Positions 16,682 through 25,109 of a DNA stretch of 64,000 nt are shown piece by piece. The notes below the pieces were generated by a model. The model saw only the letters and a program-made list of their open reading frames with translations. It was not told where the DNA came from and did not search any database. This DNA comes from JABFRJ01 sp031374735 (GTDB taxonomy: Bacteria; Pseudomonadota; Alphaproteobacteria; Rhizobiales; Hyphomicrobiaceae). How positions within the stretch are numbered: the stretch's first letter is position 1; every line of letters begins with the position of its first letter. The stretch is from the NCBI GenBank assembly GCA_031374735.1, contig JANMGQ010000004.1, positions 1 through 64,000 of the forward strand. Direction: 5' to 3'. Made by a program: the position numbers and the translations under genes.

Positions 16682-17986
16682 ATGGCACGCAAACCCACGT
16701 CGAAGCCGTTTTTTGGCGTGCCCTTCGGTTGGGAAGGCAGCACCGGGGCCGGTGCACCGATCGGCTTTGTGTCGGACACACAACAAAAAGCGCGCGGCAC
16801 TCTCGTCACGGATGCGAGTGAAGCCCATGTGCTTGTTGTTGCAGGCACGGGCACGGGCAAGGGCCGCTCTGTGCTCATTCCAACGCTGCTCGAAACACAG
16901 TCATCCGCCATTGTCATCGACGTCAAAGGTGAAGCGGCAGCCGTCACGGCACGCTATCGCCGCTCGATCGGGCATGACGTGCATGTCGTCGATCCCTTCC
17001 ACATCATCACAGACAAACCGGCCGCTCTCAATCCGCTCGATCTCATCAATCGCGATCCGCTGATGATCGACGAAGACGCGCTGGAAATCGCCGAGATGAT
17101 TGTCGGCGATGGGTCGCTGCGTGATCGCTTCTGGGACAACTGGGCGCGATCGCTGATCGCGGCCATGGTCTCGGTCGTCACGACCGTCGAGGGCGAGGAG
17201 GGCTCGCTGGCCAACCTGTGGCAATGGTTCCATCGCGACGATGCCATCTTGGAGTTCGCCAAGCTGCTGGATACCGGTAAGGTGCCGGAAGTGGCGCATG
17301 GCCACATCGCGGGCTTCTTAGGGCTATCCGAGCGTGACACACGGCCCTCCGTGCTTGGCACGGTGCAGCAGCACATCCGCATCTTCCGCAATCCGATTGT
17401 CCGCCAGGCCATGAGCCAGAGCTCGTTTGATCTCGATGCGATACGTGATGGCCGTCCGCTGACGATCTATCTCGTTATTCCGCCTGACAAGATCCGCAGC
17501 CATTCGGCCATGCTGCGGCTTTGGCTGTGGGCCATCATGTCGACCATGATCCGGCGCCGTTCGAACCCCGCCTCGCCGACGCTGTTCCTGATCGACGAGA
17601 TGGGTCACCTGGGCGCTATCCCATTGCTCGAAGACGCCGTGACGCTCATGCGGGGCTATGGCGTGCGCATGGTCATGTTCCTGCAGCACCTGCATCAGCT
17701 GGCGAAATTGTATCCCGAAAACCATCTGACCATTGCCTCCAACTGCGGGGCGATTGCAACGTTCGGGGTCGAGAACTACGGCATGGCACGCCCGCTGGCG
17801 GATCTGTTCGGCGACGTCTCAACGGCCGAGTTGCTGGCCATGCCGGAAGATGAAATCGTTCTGAAGTTGCGCAAACAATCAACGCGGAGGTTGACAAAAC
17901 TCGACTATCTCCAGGATGCAAGGTTCAAGGGTAAGTTCGATACGAACCCGCGCTACGGCCCGAGCAAAGGGGGCCCTTCGCGCTGA
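16682..17986 (+). CDS. TraG/VirD4-type conjugative coupling ATPase, orphan and lacking membrane anchor
   Basis: This 434-residue protein has Walker A GTGTGKGRSVLIPTLL (about 56-71), the family motifs ALNPLDLI and DNWARSLI, and Walker B PTLFLIDEMGHLG (about 298-310). These features place it among type IV coupling proteins, which feed DNA or proteins to a type IV secretion channel. Usual family members are 550-700 residues with two N-terminal membrane helices; this one starts almost directly at the nucleotide-binding domain. An upstream ATG at 16610 would add 24 residues without a membrane helix. No relaxase or T4SS genes are nearby. It may be a chromosomal relic or a repurposed pump ATPase. 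Confidence 0.8.
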   Translation: MARKPTSKPFFGVPFGWEGSTGAGAPIGFVSDTQQKARGTLVTDASEAHVLVVAGTGTGKGRSVLIPTLLETQSSAIVIDVKGEAAAVTARYRRSIGHDVHVVDPFHIITDKPAALNPLDLINRDPLMIDEDALEIAEMIVGDGSLRDRFWDNWARSLIAAMVSVVTTVEGEEGSLANLWQWFHRDDAILEFAKLLDTGKVPEVAHGHIAGFLGLSERDTRPSVLGTVQQHIRIFRNPIVRQAMSQSSFDLDAIRDGRPLTIYLVIPPDKIRSHSAMLRLWLWAIMSTMIRRRSNPASPTLFLIDEMGHLGAIPLLEDAVTLMRGYGVRMVMFLQHLHQLAKLYPENHLTIASNCGAIATFGVENYGMARPLADLFGDVSTAELLAMPEDEIVLKLRKQSTRRLTKLDYLQDARFKGKFDTNPRYGPSKGGPSR

Positions 17987-18025
17987 CCTTGGTGCGCCGA
18001 TTGGGGCGCACGGATTGGGACGCGC

Positions 18026-18412
18026 TTGGCCTTGGAGACGTCTGCGGTGCAGGACGACAGAACCAGAGACAAGGAGGCAAACTCCTTCGTCAACCGCGAG
18101 ATGGCGCGCCGCCGTTCGCGCCCGCGCAAGCCTGCCATCGACCGTCACGTTGCCGTAACGCATGAAGACCGAGAAATTTCGCGCCGCGGCCATCTCGTGC
18201 ACAAGCTGAAAGCCAAGGATTCGACGGGCCGCTGGGCCTACTACGTCCTGCTCATCTCGCCGCGCAAAGAGCGTGCTTTTGTTGCGGCGTTGAAGGCTGC
18301 AGGGTCGATGGACCTCGCCAGTTATGGCTCCATTCTGGCCAGCAACTATGGCGAAGAACCCAATGCCGAAACACGCGCCGAGATGAAGCGCCGGTTTGGG
18401 TTTGACTTGTAA
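18026..18412 (+). CDS. conserved hypothetical protein, basic N-terminus
   Basis: This is a 128-residue soluble protein of unknown function. The TTG at 18026 gives the longest frame and has GGGA five bases upstream. An ATG at 18101 (MARRRSRPRKPAID) is the alternative start. The first 50 residues are rich in Arg and Lys; the rest (GRWAYYVLLISPRKERAFVA, LASYGSILASNYGEEPN) looks like a compact alpha/beta domain. It follows the coupling ATPase by 39 bases on the same strand and faces purK tail to tail. The Arg-rich start would fit nucleic-acid binding, but this is a guess. Confidence 0.6.
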   Translation: MALETSAVQDDRTRDKEANSFVNREMARRRSRPRKPAIDRHVAVTHEDREISRRGHLVHKLKAKDSTGRWAYYVLLISPRKERAFVAALKAAGSMDLASYGSILASNYGEEPNAETRAEMKRRFGFDL

Positions 18413-18431
18413 CGACCATAGCCGCAGCGGC

Positions 18432-19541
18432 TCAGCCGCGTGTCCCGCGCGGCAGCAGGCGCGTGACGTGGCCCATCTTGCGGCCTTCGCGCGCTTCGCG
18501 CTTGCCATAAAGATGCAGGCACGCGCCGGGCTCGGCGGCGATGTCACGCCAGGCGATGGCCTCCTGCCCGATCAGGTTCAGCATCTCGGCGTCGGAGTGG
18601 CGCTCGGTCGAACCGAGCGGCCAATCGGCAACGGCGCGGATGTGGTTCTCGAACTGCGACACGGCGCAGGCGTCGATGGTCCAGTGGCCGGAATTGTGCA
18701 CGCGCGGCGCAATTTCGTTGACCACGAACCGCTCGGTCAGCGGCACGTCGAGGCCAAGATCAAACATCTCGACGGCCAGCACGCCGATATAGTCGAGTGC
18801 GACGGCGATCTGCTCGGCAAGGGCTTCCGCCCGATAGATGCAGGCCTCATCGAGCGGCGCCGGCACGATAGAGCGGCGCAGGATGCCGCCGGAATGCATG
18901 TTCTGTGGGATGTCATAGATCGCCGTCGCGCCGTCACCGGCACGCACGACCAGCACCGAGACCTCCTGCCGGAAAGTGAGGCGCTGTTCGAGCACGGCCG
19001 GCACCGCGCCAAGTGACGTCCAGGCGGCGGCGAGGTCGTCACCCGGTGCAAGCGATACCTGTCCTTTGCCATCGTAGCCGAGGCGCGACGTCTTCAGGAT
19101 CGAGGGCGCGGTGACTTTGGCCTTGCCTGCCTGAGCGGCCGTTGCAACGACCGCAAACGGCGCAACGGGGATGCCGAGCTTCGAGATGAAGGTCTTCTCC
19201 GCGATGCGGTCTTGCGCCACCGCAAAGGCCTTAGCATTGGGGCGCACGGACACATGCCGGGCGAGTGCTTTGGCTGTGGCCTCCGGCACGTTCTCGAATT
19301 CGAACGTGACGACATCGACGGATTTTGCGAACGCCTCGAGTGCGTGCGTATCGTCATAGCTGCCGATGGTCGTTTGCGCCGCCACATCGCAGCCCGGACC
19401 CGGTTCTTCGGCAAAGATATGGCATTTCAGGCCAAGCCGGCTGGCGGCCGTGATCAGCAAGCGTGCCAACTGGCCGGAGCCCAGAATGCCAACCGTTGAG
19501 CCAGGGGCCAATGGGCCGCGGAGTGCCTTCGTGCGCGCCAT
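18432..19541 (-). CDS. purK: N5-carboxyaminoimidazole ribonucleotide synthase
   Basis: PurK uses ATP and bicarbonate to carboxylate aminoimidazole ribonucleotide in purine synthesis. The 369-residue ATP-grasp protein shows the N-terminal PGSTVGILGSGQLARLL loop, VDVVTFEFENVP, SILKTSRLGYDGKGQ in the B domain, YDIPQNMHSGGILRRS and the metal/ATP site VNEIAPRVHNSGHWTID. The start ATG at 19541 overlaps the last base of the purE stop, so the two are translationally coupled. Its length and all active-site regions look intact. Confidence 0.95.
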   Translation of the reverse strand: MARTKALRGPLAPGSTVGILGSGQLARLLITAASRLGLKCHIFAEEPGPGCDVAAQTTIGSYDDTHALEAFAKSVDVVTFEFENVPEATAKALARHVSVRPNAKAFAVAQDRIAEKTFISKLGIPVAPFAVVATAAQAGKAKVTAPSILKTSRLGYDGKGQVSLAPGDDLAAAWTSLGAVPAVLEQRLTFRQEVSVLVVRAGDGATAIYDIPQNMHSGGILRRSIVPAPLDEACIYRAEALAEQIAVALDYIGVLAVEMFDLGLDVPLTERFVVNEIAPRVHNSGHWTIDACAVSQFENHIRAVADWPLGSTERHSDAEMLNLIGQEAIAWRDIAAEPGACLHLYGKREAREGRKMGHVTRLLPRGTRG

Positions 19542-20107
19542 CACACAGCTCCAGGCTTATCCGGCCTAGACTGATCCGGCCCCGGCATATCCGGAACGTT
19601 TGCCGCCTGTTCAGCGCGCAGCACGTCGAGCTTGGCTGACAAGGCCGGGTCCTGTAGCGCCAGTATCTGCGCTGCAAGTAGGCCCGCGTTCGTCGCACCG
19701 GCCTCGCCGATCGCCAGCGTGCCCACGGGAATACCAGCCGGCATCTGCACTATTGAGAGCAAACTGTCTTGGCCAGAGAGCGCCTTGGACTGCACGGGCA
19801 CGCCAAGGACGGGCAGAATGGTCATGGAAGCTGTCATGCCCGGCAGGTGGGCGGCACCACCCGCGCCAGCAATGATCACCTGCAAGCCGCGCGCTTTGGC
19901 GCCTTTGGCATAGTCATAGAGGCGATCCGGCGTGCGATGCGCCGACACCACCTTGGCCTCATAGGCGACGCCGAGTTTGTCGAGGACATCGGCCGCCTTT
20001 TTCATGGTCGGCCAGTCGGAAAGGCTGCCCATGATGATGCCGATTTTGGGCTGGGCGGTGTTTTTCGGGGCGGGCACAGTCTCGGGGGACACAGTCTCGG
20101 GGGGCAC
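19541..20107 (-). CDS. purE: N5-carboxyaminoimidazole ribonucleotide mutase
   Basis: PurE (class I) converts the PurK product N5-CAIR to CAIR. Visible motifs are IGIIMGSLSDWPTM, VVSAHRTPDRLYDYA and IIAGAGGAAHLPGMTA, all at usual positions after a 20-residue leader. The leader arises from a short tandem repeat at the start (CACAGTCTCGGGGG twice), so a downstream start near the homologous region is possible; the frame from 20107 is the longest. Its stop overlaps purK. The C-terminal tail (PGPDQSRPDKPGAV) is unrelated low-complexity sequence. Confidence 0.94.
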   Translation of the reverse strand: MPPETVSPETVPAPKNTAQPKIGIIMGSLSDWPTMKKAADVLDKLGVAYEAKVVSAHRTPDRLYDYAKGAKARGLQVIIAGAGGAAHLPGMTASMTILPVLGVPVQSKALSGQDSLLSIVQMPAGIPVGTLAIGEAGATNAGLLAAQILALQDPALSAKLDVLRAEQAANVPDMPGPDQSRPDKPGAV

Positions 20108-20178
20108 AGCATGGCTCGATGCGCAGGAGGAATGACGCGGTCCAGACCTCTATAGCTGCGTCAGCTGCGGGCAAGAAC

Positions 20179-20207
20179 AAAAAACGGGCCGCTCGATGAG
20201 CGGCCCG
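20179..20207 (-). terminator. intrinsic terminator, minus strand
   Basis: CGGGCCGCTC-GAT-GAGCGGCCCG (20185-20207) is a perfect ten-pair stem. On the minus strand it is followed by six T residues (A-run 20179-20184). It ends transcripts coming leftwards from the decarboxylase-family gene or from a small RNA starting within 20208-20351, and insulates purE. Just upstream an ACTCTC/GAGAGT hairpin lies at 20249-20269. Confidence 0.8.
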
Positions 20208-20351
20208 AAAGGAGAACAGGGAGGCGTCAAACAGAGCGGGGGAGAGCCACTCTCGATACAGCAGAGAGTAGCGCCTTATGCCTAACGGATGGTGAATCTG
20301 GAAAGACTGTCTTTCCATGAGCGCGCGGGGTGTCCCGTAGCGGCACGCTGA

Positions 20352-20738
20352 TCACGCTTTTTTGCCATCGATCTCGGCAAACACTTTGCGGGCGATACGC
20401 ATGCATTCGACGCCGACCGGAACCCCAGCATAGACGGCCACGTGGTGGATGATCGCCTGCAATTCGTCGCGCGTAACGCCGTTGGTGAGCGCGCCTTTAA
20501 AATGCAACTCCCACTCGGTCATGCGGTTGAGACTTGCGAGCATGGCGACGTTCAGCATCGAGCGTGTCTTGGGCGGCAGACGGTCGTCGCCCCACGCCAT
20601 GCCCCAGCAATACTCGTTCAAGATTTCCTGGAAGGGACGATTGAAGTCATCAGCCCCCGCCATCGACGTCTCGACGTAAGCGTCGCCAAGCGTCGCCTTG
20701 CGCATGCTCAGGCCTTTGGCTTGCAGGGTCTTGTCCAT
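20352..20738 (-). CDS. carboxymuconolactone decarboxylase (CMD) family protein
   Basis: This is a 128-residue all-helical protein of the CMD/AhpD family. The core reads RLPPKTRSMLNVAMLASLNR, then HFKGALTNGVTRDELQA and AVYAGVPVGVECMRIARKVF, which is the pattern of 4-carboxymuconolactone decarboxylase (PcaC) in the protocatechuate branch of the beta-ketoadipate pathway. The Cys pair of AhpD-type peroxidase members (CxxC) is absent, supporting the decarboxylase side. No other pca genes are adjacent, so the substrate is not certain. The gene is divergent from the formaldehyde dehydrogenase gene and ends ahead of a strong terminator. Confidence 0.82.
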   Translation of the reverse strand: MDKTLQAKGLSMRKATLGDAYVETSMAGADDFNRPFQEILNEYCWGMAWGDDRLPPKTRSMLNVAMLASLNRMTEWELHFKGALTNGVTRDELQAIIHHVAVYAGVPVGVECMRIARKVFAEIDGKKA

Positions 20739-20842
20739 GGGGTGGGTCCGTTTTCGGTGAGTGAATGAGAGTGAGTAGCGGATAGGACGAACCTCGGCTA
20801 TTCGCTACGCACTACTCGCCACTCGTTGCTTGAGCCCATCCC

Positions 20843-21970
20843 ATGAAAACCCGCGCTGCCGTCGCCTTTGAAAAAGCCAAGCCGCTCGAGATCGTCGAGG
20901 TCGATCTCGAAGGTCCGCGCGCGGGCGAGGTGTTGATCGAGGTGAAAGCCACCGGCATCTGCCACACCGACGATTTCACGATCTCGGGCGCCGACCCCGA
21001 GGGGCTGTTCCCGGCCATCATGGGCCACGAGGGCGCCGGCGTCGTCGTCGACATCGGCCCCGGCGTCACCAGCGTAAAAAAGGGCGACCACGTCATTCCA
21101 CTCTATACGCCCGAGTGCCGCTCGTGCCCGTCGTGCCTCAGCCGCAAGACCAACCTGTGCACCGCCATTCGCGGCACGCAGGGACAGGGCGTGATGCCCG
21201 ACGGCTCCTCGCGCTTTTCCTACAAGGGCCAAAAGGTCCACCACTACATGGGCTGCTCGACGTTCTCGAACTACACCGTGTTGCCCGAGATCGCCGTCGC
21301 CAAAGTCCGCCCCGACGCCCCGTTTGATAAGATCTGCTACATCGGCTGCGGCGTGACGACCGGCATCGGCGCCGTGCTCAACACCGCGAAAGCCACACCC
21401 GGCTGCACCAGCATCGTGTTCGGCCTCGGTGGCATCGGATTGAATGTGATCCAGGGCCTGCGTCTTGCCGGTGCCGACATGATCATCGGCGTCGACCTCA
21501 ATCCCGCGCGTGAAGCCTGGGGCAAGAAGTACGGCATGACGCACTTCGTCGACGCCAAAGCGGCCGGCAAGGATCTGCAGCAACATCTGATCGACATGAC
21601 CAAACGCGGCGCAGACCAGATCGGCGGCGCCGACTACACGTTCGACTGCACGGGCAACGTGGACGTCATGCGCATGGCGCTGGAGACGTCACACCGCGGC
21701 TGGGGTGAGAGCATCATCATCGGCGTCGCGGGGGCGGGCCAAGAGATCAAGACGCGGCCGTTCCAGCTGGTCACGGGTCGTGTCTGGAAGGGCACGGCCT
21801 TCGGCGGCGCGCGGGGGCGGACAGATGTGCCAAAGATTGTCGACTGGTACATGGACGGCAAGATCCAAATCGACAGCATGATCACGCACACCATGCCCTT
21901 GGAAGACATCAACAAGGGCTTCGACCTGATGCACAAGGGCGAAAGCATTCGGGGTGTGGTGGTGTTTTGA
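20843..21970 (+). CDS. frmA: S-(hydroxymethyl)glutathione dehydrogenase / class III alcohol dehydrogenase
   Basis: This 375-residue zinc-dependent dehydrogenase oxidises the glutathione adduct of formaldehyde to S-formylglutathione. Class III marks are KATGICHTDDFTISGADPEG, IMGHEGAGVV (catalytic zinc) and four structural-zinc cysteines in ECRSCPSCLSRKTNLC. Others are IRGTQGQGVMPDGSSRF, CGVTTGIGAVLNTAK and the NAD-binding loop FGLGGIGLNVI. The ATG at 20843 follows a weak CCC-rich leader with imperfect inverted repeats of the type GAGTAGCGG/CTATTCGCTAC at about 20770-20820. Such enzymes detoxify formaldehyde, for example from oxidative O-demethylation. The partner S-formylglutathione hydrolase is not nearby. 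Confidence 0.95.
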   Translation: MKTRAAVAFEKAKPLEIVEVDLEGPRAGEVLIEVKATGICHTDDFTISGADPEGLFPAIMGHEGAGVVVDIGPGVTSVKKGDHVIPLYTPECRSCPSCLSRKTNLCTAIRGTQGQGVMPDGSSRFSYKGQKVHHYMGCSTFSNYTVLPEIAVAKVRPDAPFDKICYIGCGVTTGIGAVLNTAKATPGCTSIVFGLGGIGLNVIQGLRLAGADMIIGVDLNPAREAWGKKYGMTHFVDAKAAGKDLQQHLIDMTKRGADQIGGADYTFDCTGNVDVMRMALETSHRGWGESIIIGVAGAGQEIKTRPFQLVTGRVWKGTAFGGARGRTDVPKIVDWYMDGKIQIDSMITHTMPLEDINKGFDLMHKGESIRGVVVF

Positions 21971-21984
21971 GCGGGGCGGCCTCG

Positions 21985-22917
21985 TCACTTGCGCTTGCGG
22001 CGCACAATCGTACCCACGCCGTGCTCGGTGAACAGCTCGAGCAGCACACAATGTGGCACGCGGCCGTCGATGATCGACACGGCGTCGACGCCGGCTTCCA
22101 CCACCTCGATGCAACCCTCGATCTTGGGGATCATACCGCCCGTGATGGAGCCGTCGCGAATCATGGTGCGGGCTTCCTGGATGGTCAGGTCGGGGACAAG
22201 TTTCTTGTCCTTATCGAGCACACCAGCGATGTCGGTCAGCAAGAGCAGGCGCTTGGCCTTGAGGCGGGCTGCAAGCGCTGAGGCAAACGTGTCGCCGTTG
22301 ACGTTCAGCGTCTGGCCCTCGCGCGATACAGCGACCGGCGCGATAACCGGGATCAGGTCGGACTTCGAAATCACGTCGACGATGTAGGGATTGATCTCGA
22401 CGGGATCGCCGACGTAGCCGATGTCGACGGCCTTCATCAGGTTGCTCTCGGGGTCGAGTAGTTCGGTCACTTTTTTGGCGATCAGCAGGTTGGCGTCCTT
22501 GCCCGATATGCCGACCGCCTTGCCGCCCTGTTTGTTGATGGCCGTGACGATTTCCTTGTTCGTGCTGGACAGCACCATCTCGACGACTTCAACCGTCGGC
22601 TTGTCGGTGACGCGCAGACCCTGCACAAACTCGCTGTTGATGCCGAGTTTCTTGAGCATGGCCGCAATCTGCGGTCCGCCGCCATGCACCACCACCGGAT
22701 TGATGCCGGACAGTTTGAGGTAGACGATGTCTTGCGCAAACGCCTCGGCAAGCTTTTCGTCGCCCATGGCGTTGCCGCCGAATTTAATGACGACGGTTTC
22801 TTCGTCGTAGGCAATCAGATGCGGCAGCGCTTCAGCCAGCAGTCGCGCCTGCATATGTGCCGAAGGACGTGGCTCGTCGGCGGCCTTGGCGGGCGGGGCT
22901 GCATGCGGCTTGGTCAT
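21985..22917 (-). CDS. argB: acetylglutamate kinase
   Basis: ArgB phosphorylates N-acetylglutamate in arginine biosynthesis. The 310-residue protein has an about 28-residue alphaproteobacterial leader, then EETVVIKFGGNAMGDEKLAE, VVHGGGPQIAAML, TDKPTVEVVEMVL and NVNGDTFASALAARLKAK, followed by LLTDIAGVLDKDKKL and ITGGMIPKIEGC. All substrate- and ATP-binding loops are present. The ATG at 22917 is supported by AGGTG five bases upstream; the frame extends to 22989 without homology. It converges on the formaldehyde dehydrogenase gene with only 14 bases between stops. Confidence 0.96.
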   Translation of the reverse strand: MTKPHAAPPAKAADEPRPSAHMQARLLAEALPHLIAYDEETVVIKFGGNAMGDEKLAEAFAQDIVYLKLSGINPVVVHGGGPQIAAMLKKLGINSEFVQGLRVTDKPTVEVVEMVLSSTNKEIVTAINKQGGKAVGISGKDANLLIAKKVTELLDPESNLMKAVDIGYVGDPVEINPYIVDVISKSDLIPVIAPVAVSREGQTLNVNGDTFASALAARLKAKRLLLLTDIAGVLDKDKKLVPDLTIQEARTMIRDGSITGGMIPKIEGCIEVVEAGVDAVSIIDGRVPHCVLLELFTEHGVGTIVRRKRK

Positions 22918-23028
22918 CGGGTCACCTCGGAGCGCCGACGCGGCTGGCCGCCGGCACGGCGTCATAGACGCGCAGGGGGGCGCTCGCAATGGCGAGTGTA
23001 CAGGCGGCGTACGAGGCCGTTTGCCTCG

Positions 23029-23997
23029 TCACTCGCCACACGTTTGCGCCAGTGCCTTGAGCGGCACGTTGGCGCCACACAACAACACGCCGACGCTCTC
23101 GCCGGCCTTCGGCTTGTACGCGCCGCAGAGCAGGGCGCCGAGGGCGGCCGCACCACCGGGTTCGGATGCAATGCGCAAGCGCTGCCACAACAGGGCCTGC
23201 GCTTCGCCGATGAACCGATCCGGCACCAGTGCCACATGGTCCACATGCTGCGCTGAGATCTCGTAGACGAGCTTGCCCGCGCGCCGCGCACCGAGCGAAT
23301 CTGCGGCGACCGAGTTCACATCAACATCGACCGGCGTCTTTGCCGCGAGGGCCGCATGCAGCGCGCGTGATCCTTCCGGCTCGACACCGACGAGCTTCAC
23401 CCGTCCGCACCACCATGCCGCCATGCCCGAGATAAGCCCGCCACCGCCAACGCCGACCAGCACCGTGTCGGGCAGTTCCCTGCCGGCCTGCAATTCCCAC
23501 TCGCGCGCGAGTGTGCCCTGTCCGGCGATGGTCGGCACTGTGTCGTAGGCATGCACGGAGAAGGCACCAGTCTCTGCAATGAAGGCGTTGCAGGCATCAA
23601 GGGCATCATTATAGCGCGCGCCCCCGATGCGCACGTCAGCACCGAACGAGCGGATGGCCGCGATCTTGGCCGGGCTTGAGATTTCCGGCACGAAAATCGT
23701 GGCGGCATGGCCAAGCTTCTGCGCCGCAAACGCAACAGCCGCGCCATGATTGCCACCGGACGCGCCTGCAACACCCGCCTTCGGCACGTCCCCCGTGAGG
23801 AGCGAGTGAAACGCGCCCCGCGCTTTGAACGACCCGGCGTGCTGCAGGAATTCGAGCTTCAGCTGCAGCCGATCGCCAAGGCCAAGGCCGTCACCAGCTA
23901 GCAGCGGCGTCTTGCGCACATAAGGTTCGATTCGGCCGTGTGCAATTGCGATCTGATCGGGCGTTACGGGCAGCGGCATCGGTGATGTCCGGGTCAT
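23029..23997 (-). CDS. PLP-dependent serine/threonine dehydratase family protein
   Basis: This 322-residue fold-type II PLP enzyme resembles threonine dehydratase/serine racemase. The Schiff-base lysine is in HAGSFKARGAF; further marks are GASGGNHGAAVAFAAQKLGH, the PLP phosphate loop VGVGGGGLISGMA and SEPGGAAALGALL. It lacks the C-terminal regulatory ACT domains of biosynthetic IlvA, so a catabolic or racemase role is likely. The ATG at 23997 is used; 23979 is a possible alternative. Upstream 24064-24197 and downstream 22918-23028 contain no gene that I can support. Confidence 0.88.
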   Translation of the reverse strand: MTRTSPMPLPVTPDQIAIAHGRIEPYVRKTPLLAGDGLGLGDRLQLKLEFLQHAGSFKARGAFHSLLTGDVPKAGVAGASGGNHGAAVAFAAQKLGHAATIFVPEISSPAKIAAIRSFGADVRIGGARYNDALDACNAFIAETGAFSVHAYDTVPTIAGQGTLAREWELQAGRELPDTVLVGVGGGGLISGMAAWWCGRVKLVGVEPEGSRALHAALAAKTPVDVDVNSVAADSLGARRAGKLVYEISAQHVDHVALVPDRFIGEAQALLWQRLRIASEPGGAAALGALLCGAYKPKAGESVGVLLCGANVPLKALAQTCGE

Positions 23998-24197
23998 TGT
24001 CTGATGCCGGTATCTGCCAACATCCGGCGCGGTACGCCAGGGGGAGTGATGCCCCATTTGTCCCCACACACGTGAAATTTGCCCGATGAACGGCTGCTGC
24101 TTGCTCAGTTCAGCACGCGTTCAAAGCGATGCGTCTACTGTCCAACTCAAGCTGATGCGGTTGCCCCCGACCGCACACAACACACCAGGAGCCGACC

Positions 24198-24563
24198 ATG
24201 ATTGCCCGAAAACTGATCCTTGCGACCAGCCTTGCTGCCGCCGCAATTGCGATGACCGGAACGGCCAGCGCCGACGAAGCCAGCCGCCGCGCACGCCTCA
24301 ACGAGATCGACCGCCAGCAGGCACGCGAAACCGAGCAGGGCCGTTACGCCGGTGAACTGACCCGTCGCGAGTATCGCGAGCTTAATGGCGAAGCAGCCCG
24401 CATTCAGGAGCTTGAGCGCCGCGCCAAGGCGGATGGCTACGTTTCCCGCCGCGAGTTCAAAGAAATCCGCGAGGCGCAGAACCAGCATGAGCGCCATATC
24501 CAGAGCGAGGCTCACGATGGCCAGAAGTCGTGGTGGCGCCGGTGGCTGTATCTGCACCGCTAA
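24198..24563 (+). CDS. small secreted or periplasmic helical protein
   Basis: This 121-residue protein has a clear signal peptide (KLILATSLAAAAIAMTGTASA, cleavage near residue 25). The mature part is very rich in Arg, Glu and Gln: RRARLNEIDRQQARETEQGR, LTRREYRELNGEAARIQELE. It contains two similar segments (LTRREYRELNGE and VSRREFKEIREAQ) that look like a duplicated helical repeat. The ATG is preceded by CAGGAG at a good distance. The function is unknown; an exported stress or envelope protein is plausible. Confidence 0.72.
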   Translation: MIARKLILATSLAAAAIAMTGTASADEASRRARLNEIDRQQARETEQGRYAGELTRREYRELNGEAARIQELERRAKADGYVSRREFKEIREAQNQHERHIQSEAHDGQKSWWRRWLYLHR

Positions 24564-24722
24564 TGAGCGCGGGCCCATCTGTTGCACGCAATTCTGATGC
24601 GCGACGTCCGGGCGATGGTACACCACCATCGCCCAAATCGTGTGCGCGCTTTGTCGTCGACAATCTCTGGATTTTTACAGCGCTACGGATTAAGCACAGG
24701 CGTGTGGCGTTGGGGGTCTGTG

Positions 24723-24893
24723 ATGCGCGGTGCGGGACTTGTGCTTGTTGGCCTCGGGCTGACGGTGATGTTGGCTGGCTTAGCCTACAGCGGTGTTTAC
24801 GAGTGGCGCCCGAACCCCGCAGCGGCCGCGTGGTCTTTCCTCGGCGGCGCCTTGCTATCGGTCACCGGCGGCATTCTCCATACGCGTGGCTGA
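24723..24893 (+). CDS. small two-helix membrane protein
   Basis: The ATG at 24723 has GGGGG seven bases upstream and gives 56 residues: MRGAGLVLVGLGLTVMLAGL is the first membrane segment and AAAAWSFLGGALLSVTGGIL the second, separated by YEWRPNPA. The frame is open back to a TTG at 24582, but that part is not protein-like. Function unknown. Bases 24894-25109, before the isocitrate dehydrogenase gene, show no recognisable gene. Confidence 0.5.
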   Translation: MRGAGLVLVGLGLTVMLAGLAYSGVYEWRPNPAAAAWSFLGGALLSVTGGILHTRG

Positions 24894-25109
24894 ACCCTCT
24901 AACGCCCAGACGCTAAGCAACGGCTTTGTCCGACCTCGCTGATATGGTGGGTGTGCCAGAGGAGCAATCCATGCCTCCTTTTTGCGCGCCTGCAGCGACG
25001 CACCTTTCCTTTCCGCCGTTCCCGGTCTAGACCCCGGCTCGGCGGCGCCTGGGCTATGGCTCAGTGCCCATAAACAAATCCAATCAGATACATCCGAAAG
25101 GCCGATGCC

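Noticed and set aside
20108..20351. 6S RNA next to purE
   Set aside because: The position recalled cyanobacterial 6S RNA beside purK, but the sequence lacks the long closing stem and central bubble; only a terminator and one small hairpin are supported.
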